Assembly (NCBI RefSeq): GCF_900099765.1
Contig: NZ_FNDX01000009.1
Span: forward strand, 1-64,000
Source of the DNA: Paenibacillus typhae
Lineage (GTDB): Bacteria > Bacillota > Bacilli > Paenibacillales > Paenibacillaceae
Reading direction: 5' to 3'
Length of the DNA stretch: 64,000 nt
Numbering within the stretch: position 1 is the stretch's first letter; the number at the start of each line of letters is the position of its first letter. Below, in pieces: positions 25,721 through 33,838 of the stretch. Below the pieces are notes generated by a model. That model had not been told where the DNA came from and did not search any database. It saw only the letters and a program-made list of their open reading frames with translations. The position numbers and the translations under genes are program-made.

Positions 25721-25916
25721 TATATAAAGATCTATCCGCCGTCCGGCTGGTGAATGCCGTTGATGATCTTCATCAGGGTGGATTTGCCTGCACCGTTCTA
25801 GCCGCACAGCACATGCACCGACCTTTTTTCACAGTAAAGTTGATTTTGTCTAATACCTTGACCCCCGGAAAGGACTTTTCAATCTGTGACACCCGAAGCT
25901 TAATCTCTTGTTCCAT
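25721..25916 (-). pseudogene. Remnant of a sugar ABC transporter ATP-binding gene (RbsA/MglA/XylG type)
   Basis: ATG at 25916, with a GGAGG site before it, opens MEQEIKLRVSQIEKSFPGVK and continues through LDKINFTVKKG, the N-terminus of a sugar-importer ATPase. The frame then breaks near codon 34. In the shifted frame VHVLCG-stop-NGAGKSTLMKIINGIHQPDGG-stop-IFI is readable: both stops are TAG where the family has GAG, one of them inside the Walker A run GENGAGKST. Homology ends near 25721, just before the dehydrogenase upstream region, so the other ~430 residues are deleted. The gene is dead by one frameshift, two nonsense changes and a 3' deletion. Binding protein and permease genes are missing. 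Confidence 0.8.
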
Positions 25917-26090
25917 TCCCTTGCCTCCATCGTTATGATACGTGTTGAGATAAGGTTTTCAATTAATCCAATCTTTACAAATGTACTTTTATAAAACATC
26001 CTAAAGAAGATTATAGCCAGAATTGTTTTGCTGTCAACAGAAATCAGCATGAGGTGTAAGCGGAATCATTTTTGTCATTTAATCAGACAC

Positions 26091-26153
26091 AAAAAAGCCC
26101 CAACCGATAGCGGACTGCACCGTTATTCCGGCGCATTTCCGCTATGTCTGGGA
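26091..26153 (-). terminator. Terminator after the ROK repressor gene
   Basis: On the minus strand CCCAgaCATAGCGGA pairs with TCCGCTATcggTTGGGG across a 24-nt loop and is followed by CTTTTTT. It lies between the ROK gene and the ATPase remnant. The rest of the 25917-26197 gap is AT-rich with no gene. Confidence 0.6.
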
Positions 26154-26197
26154 CCTGATTATGAAAATATACTGCAAACGATGCTTGTTCCCGCTTA

Positions 26198-27325
26198 TCA
26201 GATGGTGTCAATGAACCCGGCAACAAGCTCCAGAGCTGCACCTACCGCAGTTGCCTCCAGCTTGTATTTGCAGACCCGCAGATAGGAGCCGTCTGCCTCG
26301 AAGGTATTCTTACTTGCTACGCGCTCCTGAAGAAGGTCGATGTATTCCTCCATGTACGCTCCGGCGTATCCGCCAAGGATCACATCGCAATCATAGAGCA
26401 TCCGCAGATTGTTGATCGTCACCACAAGATAGACAAGGTACTCTTCCCAGAGTGCTTTCTGCGGCTCTTGACCGGTGCGCAGCAGCCGGAAGAATTCTGA
26501 GATGCTGCCTTGTGTACTGTCCGAGAGAATGCGGGCCGAGCAATAAGCATCGACACAGCCCTTCTGCCCGCAGTAGCAGGTATGGCCGCCGGGAACGATG
26601 GTCATATGGCCAAACTCCCCGCTGCGGTGATTCTGGCCGGTGTAAATCTGGTTATCGACAATAATGGAGCCGCCTACACTGTTGTTCAGCGAGAGGTAGA
26701 CGACATTATTCAGGTCCTGCTCCCCCCACAATTCGGCGAATCCTGCTGCATTGGCATCATTGCTAAGGACGCAGGTGTATGGGATATGCTCCGCGAACTG
26801 CCGGACATTGCCGCCTTTAAAGTCGATGACTGTAGCATAGCTGACCGTCTGGCGGTCAGCTTCGAGAATCGCGGGCAGTGCTATGCCTACACCGAGGATT
26901 TTGCTGCTGTCTATGGCGCAATCAGCTACAAAATCGTCCACCAGCCTGCCCACTCCCTGAAAATAAGTCTCTGAATTGGCAAAAGGAAACTGATGACGGA
27001 CATTCTTCACCATTTTTCCGCTGAGATCTATGGCGACTATTCCGACGTGATTCCGCGTTACATCCAGACCGATGCTGTATTTTGCCACACTGTTGCAAGC
27101 GATGGCCTTTGCCTTCCGTCCTCCTGTAGATTCGAACAACCCGGTCTCTATAATCAGATCACGTTCCTGCAGTTCTTTGAGATTCTGGGTAACCGTCGGA
27201 AGGCTCAGGTTAACTGCCGAAGCAATCTCCTGAATGGAAGTCGATGGATGGTAGTTCAGGTAACGGTAGATCGCGTTCCGGTTCATTTTTTTGACATCCA
27301 TACTGTTTAAGCGTTGTGCTGCCAT
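26198..27325 (-). CDS. ROK family transcriptional repressor (XylR/NagC type)
   Basis: A 375-residue protein with an N-terminal winged helix (about 10-70; STSIQEIASAVNLSLPTVTQNLKEL) and a ROK sugar-kinase-like domain with SIGLDVTRNHVGIVAIDLSG, the NDANAAGFAELW block and the zinc site GHMTIVPGGHTCYCGQKGCVDAYCS. It would bind a sugar or sugar derivative and repress a catabolic operon. The position next to a polyol dehydrogenase and a dead sugar ABC ATPase indicates that operon was its target. GGAGGG lies 8 nt before the ATG. Which sugar is unknown. Confidence 0.82.
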   Translation of the reverse strand: MAAQRLNSMDVKKMNRNAIYRYLNYHPSTSIQEIASAVNLSLPTVTQNLKELQERDLIIETGLFESTGGRKAKAIACNSVAKYSIGLDVTRNHVGIVAIDLSGKMVKNVRHQFPFANSETYFQGVGRLVDDFVADCAIDSSKILGVGIALPAILEADRQTVSYATVIDFKGGNVRQFAEHIPYTCVLSNDANAAGFAELWGEQDLNNVVYLSLNNSVGGSIIVDNQIYTGQNHRSGEFGHMTIVPGGHTCYCGQKGCVDAYCSARILSDSTQGSISEFFRLLRTGQEPQKALWEEYLVYLVVTINNLRMLYDCDVILGGYAGAYMEEYIDLLQERVASKNTFEADGSYLRVCKYKLEATAVGAALELVAGFIDTI

Positions 27326-27477
27326 TGTGCAAACCCTCCGACTTTTATAAATGTATTTCTATTATCTGTTCTATTCATCATAATCTATGTTCATCCGGAT
27401 TTGCAATGATTCGGGGCTTGTTTTGTGAATATTTTCACTATATTGATTCTATTGAACTGATCATCGTTATGCCGGCG

Positions 27478-27532
27478 CAAAATAGCCCGACCTGAGCCGC
27501 CATTGGAAGCAGACGGTTCAGAATCGGGCTAT
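27478..27532 (-). terminator. Terminator after uvrA2
   Basis: On the minus strand ATAGCCCGAttctgaaccg pairs with cggctcaggTCGGGCTAT and is followed by TTTTG, 11 nt past the stop at 27543. The preceding stretch to 27325 is AT-rich and holds the ROK promoter. Confidence 0.75.
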
Positions 27533-27542
27533 CCGGTCCATC

Positions 27543-29798
27543 TTAACTCAAGTATTTACCGGTAATGGATTCGGCCGCTTCCCTAATCCGGTCAGGCGTA
27601 CCTTCGTACACGACCTGTCCTCCCCGGCTGCCGCCGTCCGGCCCCATGTCGATGATCCAGTCAGCCTGGCTGATGACCTCCAGATTATGCTCGATGACGA
27701 TCACCGTGTTACCGCCGTCCACGAGCCGGTCCATGATCTCCAGCAGATGACCGATATCGGACATGTGCAGCCCGGTCGTCGGCTCGTCCATCACATAGAT
27801 GCTGCCCTGCTTGTGCAGCTCGCTGGCCAGCTTGATCCGCTGGCACTCCCCGCCTGACAGGGTGCTGAGCGGCTGGCCGAGCGTAATGTAGGTCAGCCCG
27901 ACATCGCTCAGCGCCTGGAGCTTGCGCCGGACCTCCTTCAGCTCGAAGAATTCCAGTGCCTGCTCCACTGTCATCTCGAGCACTTCAGCAATGGATTTGC
28001 CGTTCAGCTTGTAAGCCAGTACCTCTTCCTTGAAGCGTCTCCCGCCGCATACCTCACATGGCAGCTTTATCGTATCCAGAATGGCCATTTCGGCATAGAC
28101 CACACCTAGACCCTGGCAATTCTCGCAGGCTCCTTTGGAGTTGAAGCTGAACAAGCCGGGACTGACCTTGTTGGCACTGGCAAACGCCTTGCGCACATCA
28201 TCCATGATGCCGATATAGGTTGCCGGATTGGACCGGGTGGATACGCCGATAGCCGACTGGTCAATTACGATAGCCTCCGGGTGGCTGCTGAGAAAGACAT
28301 CATTTATCAGTGTACTTTTACCTGAACCGGCAACCCCGGTCACTACCGTCAAAACCCCTGCGGGGATATCCACGGAGACCTTGTGCAGATTATGCAGGGA
28401 AGCCTCTCTCACCGGCAGCTTGCCGGTAGCCTGCCTGTACTTTTGCTTCAATTGCAGCCGGCGTTTCAGATGCGCACCCGTTAACGTTCCTGACTCCAGC
28501 AGACCCTCGTAGCTGCCTTCGTAGACAATGCTGCCGCCGCGGCTTCCGGCATTCGGCCCGACATCCACGATATGATCTGCCACCTTGATGACATCCGGAT
28601 CATGCTCGACGACGATGACCGTATTCCCTTTATCGCGCAGCTTCTGCAGCAGCTCATTAAGGCGGTGTACGTCACGGGGATGCAATCCGACACTCGGCTC
28701 ATCAAAGATATAGGTAACATCCACCAGACTGCCGCTGAGATGCTTCACCATCTTGACCCGCTGGGACTCTCCGCCGGAGAGGGTATCTGTCTCACGGTCC
28801 AGTGTCAGATAATCAAGCCCGATATCTACCAGATGCTGAAGCCGTTCGGTCAACGATTTGACAGCCGGAGCTGCCGCTGGATCACTGATCTCCTGTATAG
28901 TTCGGATCAGCCTGCCGACCTCCATTGATGACAGCTCGGCAATATTGTAACCGTTGATCCGGCAGCCGAGTGCCGCCTGGCTCAGTCTTGCTCCGTGACA
29001 GCTTGGACACGGGCCTTCGGTAATGAAGGGGGCGACCATCTTCTGGGTGCGCTCGGATTTCATTTTGACATCCTGTCTGATGTATTTGCCTGAGAATTTC
29101 TCAATGACGCCTTCTACGGTAATGTTGGTCGCTTTGCCTGCGAAATCCATTTTTACTTTTCTCGCTTTGGCGTACAGCAGCTGGTTCAGCTCCGCTTCCG
29201 TGTAGTCGCTCAGCCGCTTATCCAGATCAAAATCTCCGGCCTGGACGATCATATTCCACTCCCAGCCGCCTACTGAATAATCGGGCAGGAGAATAGCGCC
29301 CTCGTTCAGTGATTTTGACAGATCCAGCGCCTTGTCCATATCGACCCCAAGCCTGCGGCCAATCCCGCTGCATTCAGGGCACATCCCCTGAGGATCATTG
29401 AAGGAGAACATATTCGCCCCTCCGATATTCGGCTGGCCTACCCGGGAGAACAGCAAACGCAGAATCGGAGAAATATCAGTGATCGTACCCATGGTGGAAT
29501 GGGAGCCTCCGCCCAGCCGTTTCTGATCCACAATGACAGCCATGCTCAGATTCTCGATTGCATCGGTATCCGGCTGCGGGAATTTGGCCAGAAAGGTGCG
29601 CACGAACATACTGAAGTTCTCATTCAGCAGACGCGAAGATTCCGCAGCAATCGTATCAAAGACAATCGAGGATTTGCCGGAGCCCGAGACACCGGTGAAA
29701 ATCGTAATCCTCCGCTTGGGGATGCGCAATGAAACATTTTTGAGGTTATTTTCCCTCGCACCCGTAATGACGATAAATTCCTGGTCAGACCTGCCCAT
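27543..29798 (-). CDS. UvrA-like ATPase lacking the UvrB-binding domain (UvrA2)
   Basis: A 751-residue UvrA paralogue, about 190 residues shorter than repair UvrA. It has two ABC cores: Walker A TGVSGSGKSSIVFDT near residue 35, LSGGESQRVK, FDEPSVGLHPRD; then TGVAGSGKSTLINDV, LSGGECQRIK and MDEPTTGLHMSD. Zinc-type motifs are CPECSGIG, CPSCHGARLS and CENCQGLG...CEVCGGRRF. The region after the first Walker A goes straight on without the UvrB-binding insert. Such UvrA2/DrrC-like proteins are linked to tolerance of DNA-binding drugs, often beside antibiotic clusters. GGAGGG with 9-nt spacing picks the ATG at 29798. No uvrB or uvrC is nearby. Confidence 0.85.
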   Translation of the reverse strand: MGRSDQEFIVITGARENNLKNVSLRIPKRRITIFTGVSGSGKSSIVFDTIAAESSRLLNENFSMFVRTFLAKFPQPDTDAIENLSMAVIVDQKRLGGGSHSTMGTITDISPILRLLFSRVGQPNIGGANMFSFNDPQGMCPECSGIGRRLGVDMDKALDLSKSLNEGAILLPDYSVGGWEWNMIVQAGDFDLDKRLSDYTEAELNQLLYAKARKVKMDFAGKATNITVEGVIEKFSGKYIRQDVKMKSERTQKMVAPFITEGPCPSCHGARLSQAALGCRINGYNIAELSSMEVGRLIRTIQEISDPAAAPAVKSLTERLQHLVDIGLDYLTLDRETDTLSGGESQRVKMVKHLSGSLVDVTYIFDEPSVGLHPRDVHRLNELLQKLRDKGNTVIVVEHDPDVIKVADHIVDVGPNAGSRGGSIVYEGSYEGLLESGTLTGAHLKRRLQLKQKYRQATGKLPVREASLHNLHKVSVDIPAGVLTVVTGVAGSGKSTLINDVFLSSHPEAIVIDQSAIGVSTRSNPATYIGIMDDVRKAFASANKVSPGLFSFNSKGACENCQGLGVVYAEMAILDTIKLPCEVCGGRRFKEEVLAYKLNGKSIAEVLEMTVEQALEFFELKEVRRKLQALSDVGLTYITLGQPLSTLSGGECQRIKLASELHKQGSIYVMDEPTTGLHMSDIGHLLEIMDRLVDGGNTVIVIEHNLEVISQADWIIDMGPDGGSRGGQVVYEGTPDRIREAAESITGKYLS

Positions 29799-29878
29799 GT
29801 TAAGCATCCCTCCGGTTGGTGTTAGTATAAGCTGACATTGCTATTGTACCATCTAGAGCCAGACAAAACCGTTCACAT

Positions 29879-30442
29879 TCAATCCACGGGATTTAAAATA
29901 GCGAGCACCTGATGGTCCTCCCACACGCCGTTAATTTTCACATTACGGACAGCAAGACCCTCCTTGTGAAACCCGGCCTTTTCCAGAACCCGGATCGAGC
30001 CTGGATTCTTGGGTGACGCCTCGCCGGTAATCCGGTGAAACTTCAGCTCCTCAAACGCATACTGCACGACGATTTTAACCGCTTCAGTCATGTATCCCCG
30101 CCCGTTAAACTCCTGATCCAGGCTGTAGCCGATCATACAGCTCTGCAGCGCTCCTCTTACCACAAATGACAGGCCAACACTACCGATAATCCGGCCGTCC
30201 TCCCGGCGGCATACTACAAAATCATACCTCCGGTCCGTTTCACGGTCTGACCTGCTGTTCGCTATCAGCTGACGCTGATACTCCTCAGTGTAGAATTCGT
30301 CGATGGCACTTGGTGAAAACTGCTCAAAAAATGACCGGTTACGCTTATAAATATCTGTTAACGCTGCAGCATCCGCCTCTTGCGGGAACCGGACGTAAAT
30401 CCGCTGATCCGCTGCTGTTGTCTTGTCCACTGCCAGCACCAC
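29879..30442 (-). CDS. GNAT N-acetyltransferase (RimJ/RimL type)
   Basis: A 187-residue acetyltransferase: beta strand and helix IYVRFPQEADAAALTDIY, the acetyl-CoA loop EFNGRGYMTEAVKIVVQYAFEELKFHRI and the late motif NPGSIRVLEKAGFHKEG. These mark the RimJ/RimL alanine-N-acetyltransferase-like family, whose Firmicute members mostly have unknown targets (ribosomal proteins, antibiotics or small amines). The start is uncertain: GTG at 30442 has a weak site, and another GTG four codons on is possible. It follows the LysR gene on the same strand by 41 nt and may be cotranscribed. Confidence 0.75.
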   Translation of the reverse strand: MVLAVDKTTAADQRIYVRFPQEADAAALTDIYKRNRSFFEQFSPSAIDEFYTEEYQRQLIANSRSDRETDRRYDFVVCRREDGRIIGSVGLSFVVRGALQSCMIGYSLDQEFNGRGYMTEAVKIVVQYAFEELKFHRITGEASPKNPGSIRVLEKAGFHKEGLAVRNVKINGVWEDHQVLAILNPVD

Positions 30443-30483
30443 CCTGCAAAAGATAATAGTTATACTAACTGATTCACACGTCC

Positions 30484-31359
30484 TTACTCTAGTCCGGCAA
30501 AATATCCGATCACAGCCTCGCGGAACTCGCAGGCTGCCGGTGAAAGATAGCGCCCCTTATTCCACAGCAGAGCTATCTCCCGTACCAGCTTGTCGTTATC
30601 AACCTGCAGATAGCTGACCGCGCCTCGTGAATCCTTCGCTGTTCCGGGAATAAAGGCAATCCCGATTTCTGCTTCCACCAGCTGGATCAGCCTCGAAGGC
30701 TCATCCCCTTCATACACATAATTCGGGGTAAAGCCCACTTCGGTGCATACGGAATCAGCCAGATCCCGGGTTCCGTATCCCTTTTTGACACCTACAAACC
30801 ATTCATCCTTCAGTTCAGCCAGAGAAATGACGGACTGGCCTGCCAGTCGGTGCCCTTTCGGTACAGCAAGCAGAAGCGGATCAATGTATACAATCCGGGT
30901 TTCAATCTCCTCCGCTTCAAAGGATGGCGAAGACAGACAGAAATCTACTTCTCCCCTCAACAGGCAGTCCGTCATCTCCCGGGTTGTCAGCATCTGTACA
31001 TGAAAATGAATGTCCGGCCGCTTGTGCCGGTAGGCACGCAGAATATTGGGGAGTGCGCTTGCCGCGGTTACAGCCAGCTCCAGGGTAGCGGGCTCCTGAT
31101 TGGCTAGTTGCTGCAGCTCCTGCTTACCCTGTGCCAGCTCAAACAGTGCACGCTCTGCACGCAACAGAAATTTGCTGCCGTAATTATTCAGCTTCAGCCG
31201 CCGCCCGTTCCGGTCAAAAAGCGGGACACCAAGATCCTCCTCCAGCCGGGCGATGGTTCTGCTTAGTGAGGATTGCGTAACGTGAAGGCTGTGCGCAGCC
31301 TCTGTTACATGTTCAAGCCGGGCTACCGTCACGAAATATTGCAGTTGCAGAAGCTCCAT
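30484..31359 (-). CDS. LysR family transcriptional regulator
   Basis: A 291-residue regulator: winged helix-turn-helix at 1-60 (LQYFVTVARLEHVTEAAHSLHVTQSSLSRTIARLEEDLG) and a periplasmic-binding-like effector domain (about 90-290). The ATG at 31359 is chosen since GGGAGG precedes it; the extension to 31374 contains that ribosome site. It is divergent from a DHA2-type MFS pump, the usual sign of a LysR regulator controlling its neighbour, and the intergenic region has a 5-bp inverted repeat. The inducer is unknown. Confidence 0.85.
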   Translation of the reverse strand: MELLQLQYFVTVARLEHVTEAAHSLHVTQSSLSRTIARLEEDLGVPLFDRNGRRLKLNNYGSKFLLRAERALFELAQGKQELQQLANQEPATLELAVTAASALPNILRAYRHKRPDIHFHVQMLTTREMTDCLLRGEVDFCLSSPSFEAEEIETRIVYIDPLLLAVPKGHRLAGQSVISLAELKDEWFVGVKKGYGTRDLADSVCTEVGFTPNYVYEGDEPSRLIQLVEAEIGIAFIPGTAKDSRGAVSYLQVDNDKLVREIALLWNKGRYLSPAACEFREAVIGYFAGLE

Positions 31360-31419
31360 AGCGCCTCCCTTCATTCCTTATAGTCAATGAAATCATAACA
31401 TAAAATGCATTGGAGTAAA

Positions 31420-31440
31420 TATCGAATTTCCTTTACGATA
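31420..31440. promoter_or_regulatory. Candidate LysR binding site in the divergent lysR-MFS region
   Basis: TATCG and CGATA are perfect 5-bp arms with an 11-nt AT-rich spacer, about 30 bp before the MFS start and 60 bp before the lysR start. The interrupted dyad suits a LysR dimer site. Confidence 0.35.
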
Positions 31441-31471
31441 ACATTACTTTCACAACAAGGAGGACACTGAA

Positions 31472-32848
31472 ATGAAGAACCGTAACAGGTTGTTATTAAT
31501 AGCGGTAGGATTGGGGGTCCTGCTGAATCCGCTGAATTCTTCCATGATTTCGATTGCTTTAGCCAGACTCCAGGAAGTCTACCGGCTGGATTATACTGCT
31601 GTATCCTGGGTGGTTTTTGCTTTTTATATTGCCAGCAGTGTCGCCCAGCCGGTCATGGGCAAAGCCAGCGATCTGTTCGGCCGGCGGCGCATTTTTCTTG
31701 CCGGACTGGTGGTTGCCTTCGCAGCCTCCATGCTTGCTCCCTTTTCGCCGGGGTTTGGCTGGCTGATCGTTTGCCGTATTATCCAGTCCATCGGGACAAG
31801 CATGATGGTTGCGGTTGGTATGGCCATTGTGCGGATACATATTAAGGAGAACCAGGCCGCTGCCCTGTCTGTACTGTCCGTCTTTTTATCTGGCGCTGCG
31901 GCAGTAGGACCTTTTATCGGAGGCGTTATTATTGGGCGGTGGGATTGGGAGTCGGTGTTTTGGGTCAATATTCCATTCACGGCTGCCGGCTTTGTGCTGG
32001 CCTGGAGGAGCATTCCTGCGGATCGCCCGGAGGGGTTTGCGGTGAATAGCAGACCACTCTTACATTGGCTGGTAATTATGGACGTTAAAGGAATTATACT
32101 GTTTGCAGCCGGTCTGACAGCCTTGCTTCTTGGTGTGCTGTCCTTTGAGTCCTCCGAAACCGCAGCGTCCTGGCAGATCCTTACGGCTCTATGCGGACTT
32201 ACGCTGCTTGCCGGTTTTGTAATACATGAGCTGAGAACAGCTTCGCCCTTTATTCCCCTGCGCACCTTTGCCCGCTACCCGGCAATGACCCGGGTTAATG
32301 TAGAATACATGCTGGTTAACGTGCTGTATTATGCGCTCTTCTTCGGGCTGCCCTCTTATCTGCAGACGGTACGGGAAGTCAGTGTCTTTGAGACAGGCAT
32401 TCTTATGCTGAGTCTCGGACTGTGCTCGCTAGCAGCCGCCCCGCTTGCAGGACGCTGGGTAGACCGCTCTGGTCCGGGGCCGGCCCTCTTGCTGTCTGCC
32501 CTGCTGATGACGTTCGGTTCACTGTGGCTGGTAATGCTGAACGGAAGCTGGCCGGTTGCCAGCATATGTATAGCTTTGGCCGCATTCGGAATAAGCAACG
32601 GGCTAAGCGGTGTCGGACTGCAGGCCGCCCTGTTTCAAAGCTCTCCCAAGGAAATCATCGGTGTTGCTTCAGGTGTGTTCAATACCTCAAGATATTTCGG
32701 GACCATCCTGTCCTCTCTGCTGACTGGCCTTATTATGGGCGGACAGCTCAGCTCCGGCGGCTTACGGCGGCTTGCCGTTGTTCTTACTGCAATCGCGCTT
32801 CTGCTGATATTTCTGAACCGGCAGCGCCTGCGCGCAGGGTTCCGATAA
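31472..32848 (+). CDS. MFS efflux transporter, DHA2 (EmrB/QacA) family
   Basis: A 458-residue drug:H+ antiporter with 13-14 predicted membrane segments. Motif A is QPVMGKASDLFGRRRIFLAG near residue 52; the DHA2 antiporter motif is at AAAVGPFIGGVIIGRWDWESVFWVNIP near 135, where Trp-Arg/Glu-Phe-Asn-Pro is typical. AAGGAGG precedes the ATG. It is divergent from a LysR regulator that probably controls it. Its last 65 bases overlap the 3' end of a convergent LysR gene. Substrates are unknown. Confidence 0.83.
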   Translation: MKNRNRLLLIAVGLGVLLNPLNSSMISIALARLQEVYRLDYTAVSWVVFAFYIASSVAQPVMGKASDLFGRRRIFLAGLVVAFAASMLAPFSPGFGWLIVCRIIQSIGTSMMVAVGMAIVRIHIKENQAAALSVLSVFLSGAAAVGPFIGGVIIGRWDWESVFWVNIPFTAAGFVLAWRSIPADRPEGFAVNSRPLLHWLVIMDVKGIILFAAGLTALLLGVLSFESSETAASWQILTALCGLTLLAGFVIHELRTASPFIPLRTFARYPAMTRVNVEYMLVNVLYYALFFGLPSYLQTVREVSVFETGILMLSLGLCSLAAAPLAGRWVDRSGPGPALLLSALLMTFGSLWLVMLNGSWPVASICIALAAFGISNGLSGVGLQAALFQSSPKEIIGVASGVFNTSRYFGTILSSLLTGLIMGGQLSSGGLRRLAVVLTAIALLLIFLNRQRLRAGFR

Positions 32849-33707
32849 AGTTCACCGCAGCTTTGCTGAGGAACGGCTGCTTCAGCCAGATTACGGCCGA
32901 GCTGGATACAGCATAGGGATCATCGATCCGGGAATAACGGAGGCTCCGGCCGGTATGCCTGCCAAGGGAAGTCTCAGGAAGGATTGACGCACCGAACCCG
33001 GAGGATACCAGCTCAATAAGCATTCCGATGTCAGAACATTCGCCAATAATAATCGGGGATAATCCGCGGGAGCGGAAATGCTCAAGGATCAGGTTATAGA
33101 GCCCCAGCCCTTCCGTACTTGGAAGAAGCAGCGGGTATCCGGCAATTGCTTCGTAAGATACGCTTTCATGCTTACAGGTCAGCGTACCGGGTTCTGCATC
33201 ACCCGTAACAAAATAGAGCGGCTCATCACCAAGCATCAGGCAGTCAAAATCCTCCAGATCTATCGGCAGGCGGACAATAGCCAGATCGAGCGTCTTATCA
33301 CGGACCAGCTGAATCAGCGTATTCGTTTCGTTCTGCTGGATTTTGAATGTTACCTTCGGGTACTTTTCCCGGAACAGGCTGAGTGCACCGGGCAGCCGGG
33401 AATCGGACAAGGTATTAACCCCGATTGACAGTTTTCCGCGGATACCAAGTCCGCTCTCACGGGTTTCAGCCTTCGCTTCATCCATCAGGCGGGTTATCGT
33501 GAGGGCATGCTCAAATAGCGTCCTGCCAGGAGCGGTCAGTTCCAGCTGCCGGCCGTTACGGTGAAACAGTTGCACGCCAAGCTCCGTCTCCATCAACTTA
33601 AGCTGCTGGCTTAACGGAGGCTGGGACATATGCAGCTTCAGCGCGGCAGAGGTAACCTGCCGTTCCTCCGCAAGGGCAATAAAATAACGCAGCTGCCTGA
33701 TATCCAT
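32784..33707 (-). CDS. LysR family transcriptional regulator
   Basis: A 307-residue LysR protein with HTH at 1-60 (LRYFIALAEERQVTSAALKLHMSQPPLSQQLKLMETELG) and an effector domain at about 90-300. The HTH resembles the CitR/GltC/CynR group. ATG at 33707 has AAAGGAG 10 nt upstream; the frame upstream to 33746 contains the promoter palindrome and is unlikely to be coding. It is divergent from an NCS2 permease with a 27-bp palindrome between them, so it may regulate purine or pyrimidine uptake. Its 3' end runs 65 bp into the convergent pump gene. Confidence 0.85.
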   Translation of the reverse strand: MDIRQLRYFIALAEERQVTSAALKLHMSQPPLSQQLKLMETELGVQLFHRNGRQLELTAPGRTLFEHALTITRLMDEAKAETRESGLGIRGKLSIGVNTLSDSRLPGALSLFREKYPKVTFKIQQNETNTLIQLVRDKTLDLAIVRLPIDLEDFDCLMLGDEPLYFVTGDAEPGTLTCKHESVSYEAIAGYPLLLPSTEGLGLYNLILEHFRSRGLSPIIIGECSDIGMLIELVSSGFGASILPETSLGRHTGRSLRYSRIDDPYAVSSSAVIWLKQPFLSKAAVNFIGTLRAGAAGSEISAEARLQ

Positions 33708-33727
33708 AATCTCGGCTCCTTTAACAC

Positions 33728-33754
33728 AAAAGTATATGATAATCATATACTTTT
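33728..33754. promoter_or_regulatory. 27-bp near-perfect palindrome, likely LysR operator
   Basis: AAAAGTATATGAT and ATCATATACTTTT are perfect 13-bp arms around a single central base. The element is 20 bp upstream of the lysR start and 84 bp upstream of the permease start. An AT-rich site this symmetrical in a divergent LysR promoter fits an autoregulatory operator with the T-N11-A layout. Confidence 0.6.
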
Positions 33755-33838
33755 GCTACAATCTTAATATTATTCATATAGTTTACTTCATGTTACCATG
33801 CTTATGTAAGATTAACGCAGAAAGCTGGTAATATACCT

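Noticed and set aside
25651..25938. 95-codon plus-strand frame over the ATPase remnant
   Set aside because: The meaningful homology is on the minus strand (Walker A and flanking residues); the plus frame shows none.
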